5,779 bases of DNA from Clostridia bacterium (GTDB taxonomy: Bacteria; Bacillota; Clostridia; Oscillospirales; CAG-272), in NCBI GenBank assembly GCA_017624795.1, contig JAGAMJ010000025.1, forward strand, positions 1 to 5,779, given 5' to 3'. The position numbers were made by a program, and so were the translations under genes. Of the stretch, positions 1 to 4,967 are shown piece by piece. Each line of letters opens with the position of its first letter. Position 1 is the first letter of the stretch. The notes under the pieces are model-generated. The model had not been told where the DNA came from, searched no databases, and saw nothing but the letters and a program-made list of their open reading frames with translations.

Positions 1-26
1 CTCCCTTTGCACAAGGGAGGCTTTTT
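1..26 (+). terminator. Hairpin with T-run at the left edge, possibly cut by the window
   Basis: CTCCCTT (1-7) pairs with AAGGGAG (13-19) around a short loop, and the sequence continues GGCTTTTT. Read on the plus strand this is a standard intrinsic terminator. The G at 20 suggests the stem continues to the left of the window. It could end a plus-strand gene outside the window, or it could be the edge of a dispersed CCTCCC-type repeat. The purine operon runs leftward through it, and on that strand the T-run would precede the hairpin, so it is not an obvious terminator for the operon. Confidence 0.5.
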
Positions 27-87
27 ATCAAACAACTTGCACCTATGTGCGAACATTTTGGGGAGAGCAACACCCCAAAAATAGACT

Positions 88-804
88 TTACACGTTCTTA
101 TTGACGATGCGCGTTTCGCTCTCGCCCGTGGCGATGTCGATATATCTCACAAACAAGGAAACCTTGTTGTCCTCGTTGAGGTTTTTCCAGATCAGGTCGG
201 TCAGCGCGTCGATGTCCATATCGGGCAGCTCCAAGGTCTTGGGCTCGCCCTCAAACGAGGGCAACGGATCGCCGTCGCAGTTGTAGGTGTGAATGAACTT
301 CGCGCGCCCCGCTACGGGGTTGGAGTACGCGTAGGTAAAGCGCTCGCAGGAGCTGTCGTCGCCCTCGGCACTTTTGAGAATGGACATCGCGTAGTTCATG
401 CCCTCTCTTTCCAAGCGGATAATACCCGAAATACGGGGGGTGAAGTTGGGCTTGTCGTCCTCAAACTCACGGGTGCGCAGTGCCTGCTCAAAGGTCATCT
501 GCTTGTCCATGAGGTCGTAAATGGTGTCGGTCTGATCGCCGTTGGTGACAATGGTCTTGTTGCCAAGCACGCGCACGGGATAGTAGATGATCAGATGGGG
601 GTCCACCATCTTGCTTTCGTCAAATGCCTTGGTACGCATATTCTCGCCCTCGGCGACAAACACGCGGTTGCGGCTGTTGACGCTTCTGCCCATGATAAAG
701 TAGGCGGTGACCGCCTTCTTGCCGTCGGCGCTCTTGCCGATCATAATGCCTCTGCCGTGATAGGCGAGGGAGTTTAATTCATTTGCGATAGTCGAAACTT
801 TCAT
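88..804 (-). CDS. purO: PurO-type IMP cyclohydrolase
   Basis: This 238-residue protein belongs to the IMP cyclohydrolase family first described in archaea (PurO). It closes the purine ring by converting FAICAR to IMP, the last step of de novo synthesis. Motifs seen are YHGRG (15-19), FIMGRSVNSRNR (36-47), TNGDQTD (87-93), PNFTPRI (119-125) and HTYNCDGDPLPSF (172-184). It is somewhat longer than the archaeal enzyme of roughly 200 residues. Most bacteria perform this step with the cyclohydrolase domain of bifunctional PurH, so a stand-alone PurO implies a separate AICAR formyltransferase, plausibly the next gene past the left edge (inference). The start is set by AAGGAG at 812-817, 7 nt upstream of ATG. 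It lies 170 nt downstream of purN, and that gap holds a structured repeat. There is no signal peptide; the enzyme is cytosolic. The family assignment is secure, and the function follows from family and operon context. Confidence 0.9.
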   Translation of the reverse strand: MKVSTIANELNSLAYHGRGIMIGKSADGKKAVTAYFIMGRSVNSRNRVFVAEGENMRTKAFDESKMVDPHLIIYYPVRVLGNKTIVTNGDQTDTIYDLMDKQMTFEQALRTREFEDDKPNFTPRISGIIRLEREGMNYAMSILKSAEGDDSSCERFTYAYSNPVAGRAKFIHTYNCDGDPLPSFEGEPKTLELPDMDIDALTDLIWKNLNEDNKVSLFVRYIDIATGESETRIVNKNV

Positions 805-828
805 TTTCGTTCTCCTTGTGGGTTTGTG

Positions 829-843
829 GGGGACGGTGTCCCC
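829..843. other. Perfect hairpin in the purO leader
   Basis: GGGGAC (829-834) and GTCCCC (838-843) form a 6-bp GC-rich hairpin with a 3-nt loop. It sits 11 nt before the purO ribosome binding site on the transcribed minus strand. On the plus strand it is followed by TTCCGTTTTT, so it also resembles an antisense-facing terminator. On the operon strand no T-run follows, so a role in mRNA stability or translation is possible but unproven. Confidence 0.4.
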
Positions 844-856
844 TTCCGTTTTTGCC

Positions 857-978
857 GTGATCTATGAAAAAGTGCGTAGTGCAAGGCGCACCGCAGAAAG
901 CAAGGCGAAGGCGTACAAAACGTACGTCGAGCCGCTTTCGAGGAGCAACGCCGCAATACGTGCTTTTTCGACGATCAC
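857..978. repeat. Structured intergenic repeat, copy A (purN-purO gap)
   Basis: This is a long imperfect palindrome filling most of the purN-purO gap. The outer stem is 857-882 with 953-978: 20 Watson-Crick pairs, 3 G-T wobbles on the plus strand and 3 mismatches over 26 positions. The inner elements are GAAAGC (896-901) with GCTTTC (934-939), GGC (904-906) with GCC (931-933), and a tip hairpin GGCGTAC (910-916) with GTACGTC (922-928). Positions 885-950 match copy B (2792-2857) at 62 of 66 bases. The outer arm covers the purN stop codon (975-977). I do not recognise a named family. It may be a REP/BIME-like mRNA 3' stabiliser, a miniature mobile element or a structured RNA. Confidence 0.85.
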
Positions 979-1571
979 ATATTAGCGCAGACCGTTTCCA
1001 CTGCCTCGGGCAGAATGATCCACTCCGCCTGCTCCATCACGCGGCGCTGCAAGATCTCGGGGGTGTCCCCTTCCTCAACGTACACCGCCCTTTGCGCGAT
1101 GATCCTGCCGCCGTCGGGGATCTCGTTGACGAAATGCACCGTCGCGCCCGTGACCTTCACGCCCTTTTCCAGCGCCGCCACGTGGGGCGCAAGACCGTAC
1201 ATGCCCTTGCCGCAAAAGCTGGGGATCAGCGCGGGATGCACGTTGATGATGCGCTCGGGCCACTGCCGCGTGAAATCCGCGGACAAAATGTTCATAAAGC
1301 CCGCCAGCACGATCAAGTCGATTTTGTGCGCTTCCAGCTCCTTCGAGATCGCCGTCTCAAACGCTTCCTGCGAGCCAAGCTCGCGCTTCCACGCAACGGC
1401 GGTGGCAATTCCCTTTTTCGCCGCGCGTTCAAGCGCGTAGGCGGTGGGGTTGCTGGCGACCACCAGCACGATCTCGCCACTGTGTAAAATGCCCTTGTCC
1501 TGGGCGTCCATCAGCGCTTGCAGATTGGTGCCGCCGCCCGAAACGAATACGGCAATACGCTTTTTGCTCAT
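975..1571 (-). CDS. purN: Phosphoribosylglycinamide formyltransferase
   Basis: GAR transformylase of about 198 residues moves a formyl group from 10-formyl-tetrahydrofolate to GAR, giving FGAR, the third step of purine synthesis. The N-terminal SGGGTNLQAL (11-20) is the family phosphate-binding loop. The catalytic set is visible: Asn110 and His112 in INVHPALIPSF, and Asp153 in the IPDGG loop, matching Asn106, His108 and Asp144 of the E. coli enzyme. The length is normal for the family. The start is ambiguous. ATG 1571 gives the usual MSKKRIAVF beginning and has GGTGA, which fits the anti-Shine-Dalgarno end, just upstream. ATG 1583 shares one base with the purM stop (TAATG) and would add four residues by translational coupling. 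It is co-transcribed with purM. Its stop codon lies inside the arm of structured repeat A. Confidence 0.95.
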   Translation of the reverse strand: MSKKRIAVFVSGGGTNLQALMDAQDKGILHSGEIVLVVASNPTAYALERAAKKGIATAVAWKRELGSQEAFETAISKELEAHKIDLIVLAGFMNILSADFTRQWPERIINVHPALIPSFCGKGMYGLAPHVAALEKGVKVTGATVHFVNEIPDGGRIIAQRAVYVEEGDTPEILQRRVMEQAEWIILPEAVETVCANM

Positions 1572-1582
1572 AGCGTCACCCA

Positions 1583-2635
1583 TTATGCAAGGATCACGCC
1601 CTCGTCACCCTTGACGATCTCGCCGATGACGTAAGCGTCCTGACCGTTCTCGGCAAGCACCGCAATAGCGGTGTCGACCTCATTTGCGGGCACCACGATG
1701 CTCATACCAACGCCCATATTATAGGTGTTGAACATATCGCGCTCGGGAATGTTGCCGAATTTCGCGATCAGATCGAAGATGGGCAGGACCTTGACGGCTG
1801 CCTTGTCGATCTTGGCAGTGAGCCCCTTGGGGATCGAGCGCGGAATATTCTCATAAAATCCGCCGCCCGTGATGTGCGAAATGCCCTTTACGTCGACCTT
1901 TTCCAGCAGCGCAAGAACGGGCTTCACGTAGATCTTGGTGGGGGTGAGCAGCGCCTCGGCGATGGTCTTGCCGCCAAGCTCGTCGCGCTTCTCGTAAAGC
2001 AGAGGATCGTTGTTATCAATGTTAAACACCTTGCGGCACAGCGAAAATCCGTTGGAGTGGATACCCGTCGAGGGCAGCGCGATCACAATGTCGCCCTCTG
2101 CCATGCGGTCCTTGTTCAGGATCTTCTTTTTATCCACAACGCCCACGGCAAAGCCCGCAAGGTCGTAGTCCTCCACGGGCATCAGCCCGGGGTGCTCGGC
2201 AGTTTCACCGCCGATCAGCGCCGCACCCGACTGCACACAGCCCTCGGCAACGCCGCAAACGATCTCGGCGATCTTTTCGGGCACGTTCTTGCCGCAAGCG
2301 ATGTAGTCCAGGAAAAAGAGCGGCTTTGCGCCCACGCAAATAATATCGTTGACACACATCGCAACGGCATCGATACCGATGGTGTCGTGCTTATCCATCA
2401 GAATAGCGAGCTTCACCTTGGTGCCGCAGCCGTCGGTGCCCGAAACCAGAACGGGCTCCTCCATGCCTGCAACAGGCAAGCCAAAGCAGCCGCCAAAGCC
2501 GCCAACGTCGTCAAGGCACCCCTCGTTTTTGGTACGGGCAACGTGCTTTTTCATCAGCTCGACCGCCTTGTAGCCGGCGGTGATATCCACGCCCGCGGCG
2601 GCGTAGCTTGCGGAATGAGAATTCTTGTGATCCAT
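1583..2635 (-). CDS. purM: Phosphoribosylformylglycinamidine cyclo-ligase (AIR synthetase)
   Basis: AIR synthetase of 350 residues uses ATP to cyclise FGAM to AIR, the fifth step of the pathway. It is a cytosolic homodimer in known cases. Motifs run in the family order: YAAAGVDITAGYKAVELMK (11-29), DVGGFGG (43-49), VSGTDGCGTKVKLA (64-77), GGETAEHPG (142-150), GIHSNGFS (191-198), ITGGGFYENIPR (255-266) and FNTYNMGVGM (302-311). The sequence is full length with no frameshift. The ribosome binding site AAAGGAG (2643-2649 on the minus strand) sits 7 nt before the ATG. A 238-nt gap separates it from purC, where related operons often carry purF. Its stop overlaps the upstream candidate start of purN by one base, indicating coupled translation. 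Confidence 0.97.
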   Translation of the reverse strand: MDHKNSHSASYAAAGVDITAGYKAVELMKKHVARTKNEGCLDDVGGFGGCFGLPVAGMEEPVLVSGTDGCGTKVKLAILMDKHDTIGIDAVAMCVNDIICVGAKPLFFLDYIACGKNVPEKIAEIVCGVAEGCVQSGAALIGGETAEHPGLMPVEDYDLAGFAVGVVDKKKILNKDRMAEGDIVIALPSTGIHSNGFSLCRKVFNIDNNDPLLYEKRDELGGKTIAEALLTPTKIYVKPVLALLEKVDVKGISHITGGGFYENIPRSIPKGLTAKIDKAAVKVLPIFDLIAKFGNIPERDMFNTYNMGVGMSIVVPANEVDTAIAVLAENGQDAYVIGEIVKGDEGVILA

Positions 2636-2666
2636 TTTTTCGCTCCTTTACAGCGTTCTATGATGA

Positions 2667-2684
2667 TTTTTGAGTCTTCAAAAA
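2667..2684. repeat. AT-rich perfect inverted repeat upstream of purM
   Basis: TTTTTGA (2667-2673) and TCAAAAA (2678-2684) form 7-bp arms around a 4-nt loop in the purM leader, 18 nt upstream of the purM ribosome binding site. The stem is nearly all A-T and would be weak as RNA. It could equally be a bent DNA site or chance in AT-rich spacer. Confidence 0.3.
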
Positions 2685-2703
2685 GTTTTCTAAATACAGG
2701 TTG

Positions 2704-2736
2704 TGCCTTGCCCCCGATCGGAGGCAAGGCATTTTT
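2704..2736 (+). terminator. Intrinsic terminator pointing against the purine operon
   Basis: TGCCTTGCC (2704-2712) pairs with GGCAAGGCA (2723-2731), extended by two more pairs after one mismatch, with GATC as the loop. The plus strand continues directly into TTTTT (2732-2736), so it is a strong plus-strand terminator shape. No plus-strand gene precedes it; purM and purN run the other way. On the operon strand the same hairpin is preceded by A residues and lacks a following T-run, so purC-purM read-through should be possible. It probably stops antisense transcription or belongs to an inserted element (inference). Confidence 0.6.
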
Positions 2737-2764
2737 ACTTGGTTATTCCATTCCGTGACCTACA

Positions 2765-2884
2765 TCTTCGCCTAAAAAACGCGGAGAACGAGGCGCACCG
2801 GAAAAAGCAAGGCGAAGGCGTACAAAGCGTACGTCGAGCCGCTTTTGAGGAGCAACGAAGTTATACGCGATTTTTAGGCGAAGA
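2765..2884. repeat. Structured intergenic repeat, copy B (purC-purM gap)
   Basis: This is the second copy of the palindromic element, in the same orientation as copy A. The outer stem 2765-2783 with 2866-2884 has 18 of 19 pairs. Inside are AAAAGC (2803-2808) with GCTTTT (2841-2846) and a tip hairpin GGCGTAC (2817-2823) with GTACGTC (2829-2835), loop AAAGC. Positions 2792-2857 match 885-950 of copy A at 62 of 66 bases, while the outer arms are unrelated in sequence to those of copy A. The right arm overlaps the last codons and stop of purC (stop at 2874-2876), so the left arm is an inverted near-copy of the purC 3' end. Confidence 0.85.
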
Positions 2885-3554
2885 AAAGCTTGTTGAGCGT
2901 CATGGGATCAACATACTCGCCGTCCTTATAAACGCGCATATTGCCCGAGGCGATCTCGTCGATCAGCATCACGTTGCCCTCGGCATCGTAGCCGAACTCG
3001 AACTTGATATCGTACATATCAAGCCCCTTTGCCTTCAAGTCGTCTGCAACGATCTTGGTGATCGCCTGCGTCATTGCTTTCAGATCGTCATACTGCTTTG
3101 CGGTCATCACGCCAAGATCCACCAGACCGTCCTTGGTGACCAGCGGGTCGCCCTTGGCATCGTTCTTGAAGGTGGTCTCCACGTAAGCGGGCAGGTCCTG
3201 CCCCTCGGTGCAGTAATCGGAATAGCGGCGGTAGAAGGAGCCGACCGCCTTATAGCGGCAGATGACCTCAAGCCCCTTGCCAAACACCTTGGCGGGCTTG
3301 ACCTCCATGGTGGTGTTTTTCAGATCGGCGCTGACGTAATGCGTCAGAATGCCCGCGGCATTGATCTTTTCAAAGAAGTAGATCGACATACGAAGGTTAA
3401 CGTCGCCAACCCCCTCGATGGTAAGGCCCACGCTGTTTTCGCCGGGATCGAACACACCGTCCTTGCCGGTGCAATCGTCCTTGAATTTCAGCAGGTAGTT
3501 TCCGTTGTCCAGAGCAAATACGTCCTTGGTCTTTCCGGTGTAAACGAGTTTCAT
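2874..3554 (-). CDS. purC: SAICAR synthetase
   Basis: Phosphoribosylaminoimidazole-succinocarboxamide synthase of 226 residues joins aspartate to CAIR with ATP, giving SAICAR. Family marks are YTGKTKDV (5-12, the glycine-rich nucleotide loop), FKDD (24-27), AVGSF (103-107), KNDAKGDPLV (130-139), DIKFEFG (182-188) and DEIASGNMRVY (199-209). The last motif departs from the common DEISPDTCRLW form, so this belongs to a divergent branch; the acidic DE pair is kept. The ATG at 3554 is chosen because AAGGAG lies 8 nt upstream (3563-3568). The longer frame from 3644 would run back into purE and adds no family sequence. It follows purE by 34 nt. The last three codons and the stop lie in repeat copy B. 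Confidence 0.93.
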   Translation of the reverse strand: MKLVYTGKTKDVFALDNGNYLLKFKDDCTGKDGVFDPGENSVGLTIEGVGDVNLRMSIYFFEKINAAGILTHYVSADLKNTTMEVKPAKVFGKGLEVICRYKAVGSFYRRYSDYCTEGQDLPAYVETTFKNDAKGDPLVTKDGLVDLGVMTAKQYDDLKAMTQAITKIVADDLKAKGLDMYDIKFEFGYDAEGNVMLIDEIASGNMRVYKDGEYVDPMTLNKLFFA

Positions 3555-3562
3555 TTTGTTTT

Positions 3563-3568
3563 CTCCTT
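3563..3568 (-). promoter_or_regulatory. purC ribosome binding site
   Basis: AAGGAG on the minus strand lies 8 nt before ATG 3554. It fixes the purC start and rules out the upstream in-frame ATG at 3644, which lies inside purE. Confidence 0.85.
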
Positions 3569-3588
3569 GTATTTTAGATAAAATTTGT

Positions 3589-4086
3589 TTACTTGTTAAA
3601 TTCAGCAGCCACAGCCGCGTCCTTTTCCAGCACCTTGGCGGCATCGGCTTTTCTCTTTGCGATCAGCTTCTCGGCAAGCACGTCGTCGGCGGTGGCAAGG
3701 ATCTGCGCCGCCAGCAGCGCGGCGTTTCCGCCCCCGTTGATGGCGACCGTCGCCACGGGAATACCCGTGGGCATCTGCACGGTGGAAAGCAGCGCGTCAA
3801 GCCCGTCGAGGTTCGAGGACTTGCAGGGCACGCCGATCACGGGAAGGGTGGTGTTTGCGGCAACGGCACCCGCAAGATGGGCAGCCATACCCGCAAAGGC
3901 GATCATCGCGCCAAAGTCGTTTTCACGCGCGTTTTTTGAAAATTCGGCTGCCTCAACGGGTGTGCGGTGTGCCGAATACACGTGTACCTCATAAGGAATG
4001 CCAAGCGCGTCCAGCATATCGGTCGCCTTGCGGACGATCGGCAGGTCGCTGTCGCTTCCCATCAGAATACCTACTTTTTTGCTCAT
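3589..4086 (-). CDS. purE: N5-carboxyaminoimidazole ribonucleotide mutase (PurE class I)
   Basis: This 165-residue enzyme is the PurE catalytic subunit, which produces CAIR, the substrate of PurC. Visible motifs are GSDSDLP (10-16), the catalytic histidine in SAHRTP (His40), FAGMAAHLAG (64-73), the LDGLDALLSTVQMPTGIPVA core (93-112) and NAALLAAQIL (121-130). The VQMP segment marks class I, which normally rearranges N5-CAIR made by PurK; no purK is in the window. The stretch INGGGN (116-121) is shorter than the GKAGAxN form of the E. coli and Bacillus proteins. It is the first gene of the operon, behind a ZTP riboswitch. GAGGGGG (4094-4100) is its ribosome binding site, 7 nt before the ATG. 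The homo-octamer known for this family is expected but not visible in sequence. Confidence 0.96.
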   Translation of the reverse strand: MSKKVGILMGSDSDLPIVRKATDMLDALGIPYEVHVYSAHRTPVEAAEFSKNARENDFGAMIAFAGMAAHLAGAVAANTTLPVIGVPCKSSNLDGLDALLSTVQMPTGIPVATVAINGGGNAALLAAQILATADDVLAEKLIAKRKADAAKVLEKDAAVAAEFNK

Positions 4087-4146
4087 TTTTCTTCCCCCTC
4101 ACTTGATTTTTTACGGAGCGGCTTGCAGCGCACTGTCCGCAAAACG

Positions 4147-4182
4147 AAAAAAGGCGCACTAACCCCAAACGGTTCGTGTGCC
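4147..4182 (-). terminator. Riboswitch expression-platform terminator
   Basis: On the minus strand GGCACACGAACC (4182-4171) pairs with GGGGTTAGTGCGCC (4166-4153): 10 of 12 positions pair, and six T residues follow (4152-4147). The 5' arm starts inside the conserved CTGGGC segment at the end of the ZTP aptamer, so the aptamer and terminator compete. Bound ligand should block termination and let RNA polymerase reach purE. Confidence 0.88.
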
Positions 4183-4261
4183 CAGACGGTCGGCGCGGGC
4201 ACCGCCCGCAGCAGTCCCCTGCTCCACCGTGGTAGACCACGTATCCCGTCAGTCGCAAGGG
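4180..4261 (-). promoter_or_regulatory. ZTP (pfl) riboswitch aptamer
   Basis: The aptamer senses ZTP/ZMP, the AICAR nucleotides that build up when 10-formyl-tetrahydrofolate is short. On the minus strand, P1 is CCCTTGC (4261-4255) with GCAGGGG (4222-4216). P2 is GTGG and CCAC around TCTA (4240-4229), followed by the conserved GGTGGAGC. The pseudoknot pairs GACGG (4250-4246) with CCGTC (4189-4185) within CCGTCTGGGCA. Most family members use GGCGG with CCGCC, so this copy carries a compensating change. A variable hairpin GCGGGC/GCCCGC (4195-4209) lies in the linker. Control of purE and folate-dependent purN fits the ligand. Confidence 0.93.
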
Positions 4262-4280
4262 CCTTTTTATTTGCGTTATT

Positions 4281-4309
4281 ATCATATCACAAACGCCCCC
4301 ATTTGTCAA
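4281..4309 (-). promoter_or_regulatory. Housekeeping promoter of the purine operon
   Basis: The minus strand carries TTGACA (4309-4304), a 17-bp spacer and TATGAT (4286-4281). This is a full -35 match and a one-mismatch -10 for the vegetative sigma factor. Transcription should start near 4274, just before the riboswitch P1 stem at 4261, leaving a leader of about 190 nt before purE. Confidence 0.88.
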
Positions 4310-4413
4310 GCGATTTTCGAGTATTTTCTATCTTTTTTTATGATGTTTATTATATAATCACGTGCGCGTGAAGAAACAAGGTAAGAAATCACGGCTCAAA
4401 ACACTTTTTTTGA

Positions 4414-4421
4414 CATATACT
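4414..4421 (+). promoter_or_regulatory. Candidate mother-cell sigma -10 element for cotJ
   Basis: CATATACT matches the SigmaE -10 consensus CATACANT at seven of eight positions and resembles the SigmaK form. cotJ in Bacillus subtilis is SigmaE-dependent. No clear -35 match lies at the expected distance, so this is a candidate only. It would place the start near 4428, at the left edge of a 17-bp palindrome. Confidence 0.4.
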
Positions 4422-4426
4422 GACAG

Positions 4427-4443
4427 TGAGCAGTCACTGCTCA
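4427..4443. repeat. 17-bp palindrome at the presumed cotJ start site
   Basis: TGAGCAGT (4427-4434) and ACTGCTCA (4436-4443) are perfect 8-bp arms around a single C. An overlapping alternative pairs CAGTG (4424-4428) with CACTG (4435-4439). It sits directly after the candidate -10 and before the cotJA ribosome binding site. It could be an operator or a 5' mRNA stem. The single-base centre favours a protein-binding dyad for the main form. Confidence 0.55.
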
Positions 4444-4454
4444 ACCCAAACCAA

Positions 4455-4461
4455 AAAGGAG
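4455..4461 (+). promoter_or_regulatory. cotJA ribosome binding site
   Basis: AAAGGAG lies 9 nt upstream of GTG 4471. It decides for that start over the in-frame GTG at 4426, which lies within the palindrome, has no ribosome binding site and would overlap the presumed transcription start. Confidence 0.8.
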
Positions 4462-4470
4462 ATCACAAAC

Positions 4471-4695
4471 GTGAACGATCAAAACAACACCACCATGCCA
4501 CCGCTTGGCAGCACCTGCCCCCTTGATGGCACGGGCGGCTCGTTTGACCAGTGCCTGACGGGCAAATCGCTTGCCATGGTCTATGCACCCTGCCAGAGCT
4601 TTCAGGGGCTTTACGCCCCCGACGAGGGGCTTCGCCGCGGCACTGTCTTTATGGAGCTTGAAAAGCCCTTCTTTGGCGCAAGGAGGATCAAATGA
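4471..4695 (+). CDS. cotJA: Spore coat-associated protein CotJA
   Basis: CotJA is a small spore-coat protein of 74 residues, made in the mother cell. The family core is LAMVYAPCQSFQGLY (34-48), then DEGLRRGTVFMELEKPFFG (51-69); the pattern GTxFxELxxPF is typical. The N-terminal 30 residues are low-complexity and polar, with cysteines at 16, 28 and 41 that could cross-link or bind metal (speculation). The start is GTG with a good ribosome binding site. The stop overlaps the cotJB start (ATGA at 4692-4695), so translation is coupled. Its role in coat assembly beside CotJB and the manganese-catalase-like CotJC is known only in outline. Confidence 0.9.
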   Translation: MNDQNNTTMPPLGSTCPLDGTGGSFDQCLTGKSLAMVYAPCQSFQGLYAPDEGLRRGTVFMELEKPFFGARRIK

Positions 4696-4964
4696 ATAAC
4701 GCTATGAATTTAAGCGAGCGCTCCGCGCTCTTGCACAAGATCCAAGCCGAGGACTTTGCGCTCTACGAGGTCGCGCTCTATCTGGACGCCTATCCGCAAA
4801 GCAAAAAGGCGATGAAATACTATCAGGAGCACCACAAGATCGCCCATATGCTGAAAGCCGAATTTGAGGAAAAGTTCGGACCGTTGACGCTTTACAGCAA
4901 CCACAACGACCAAAAATGGGAATGGACAGACGGCCCCTGGCCCTGGGAAAAGGAGGGGAACTGA
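4692..4964 (+). CDS. cotJB: Spore coat protein CotJB
   Basis: CotJB is a 90-residue spore-coat component of unknown biochemical role, encoded between CotJA and CotJC. Recognisable are the helical stretch LHKIQAEDFALYEVALYLDA (14-33) with the family YLDxxP pattern (30-34), KKAMKYYQEH (38-47), and the closing GPLTLYSNHND (63-73) and WEWTDGPWPWE (76-86), which is characteristic of the family. AGGAGG (4681-4686) lies 5 nt before ATG 4692; the internal ATG at 4704 is too far from it. Its start overlaps the cotJA stop, and cotJC follows after 3 nt. Confidence 0.93.
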   Translation: MNNAMNLSERSALLHKIQAEDFALYEVALYLDAYPQSKKAMKYYQEHHKIAHMLKAEFEEKFGPLTLYSNHNDQKWEWTDGPWPWEKEGN

Positions 4965-4967
4965 ATT

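Noticed and set aside
55..82. TTTTGGGG/CCCCAAAA hairpin just after purO as an operon terminator
   Set aside because: The stem is 8 bp with a 9-nt loop, but on the operon strand it is followed by TGTTCGCAC rather than a T-run. The operon may continue left.
864..1487. Plus-strand open frame of 207 codons starting inside repeat A
   Set aside because: It is antisense to purN, with an arginine- and histidine-rich composition typical of a shadow frame.
1874..2758. Long plus-strand open frame of 294 codons
   Set aside because: It lies antisense to purM, whose family motifs are continuous and complete. It has no family motifs of its own and is a frame shadow.
2703..3581. Plus-strand open frame of 292 codons
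   Set aside because: It is antisense to purC and crosses the repeat and terminator; the product is not recognisable.
3555..3644. 30-residue N-terminal extension of purC
   Set aside because: It overlaps purE, carries no PurC sequence, and the ribosome binding site points to ATG 3554.
4359..4372. Small inverted repeat TCACG/CGTGA in the divergent intergenic region
   Set aside because: Arms of only 5 bp, not placed at either promoter; could be chance.
4353..4384. Second minus-strand promoter (TTGTTT with TATATA or TATAAT) upstream of the purine promoter
   Set aside because: The -35 is poor, and spacing to the better -10 is 19 bp. The near-consensus promoter at 4281-4309 is sufficient.
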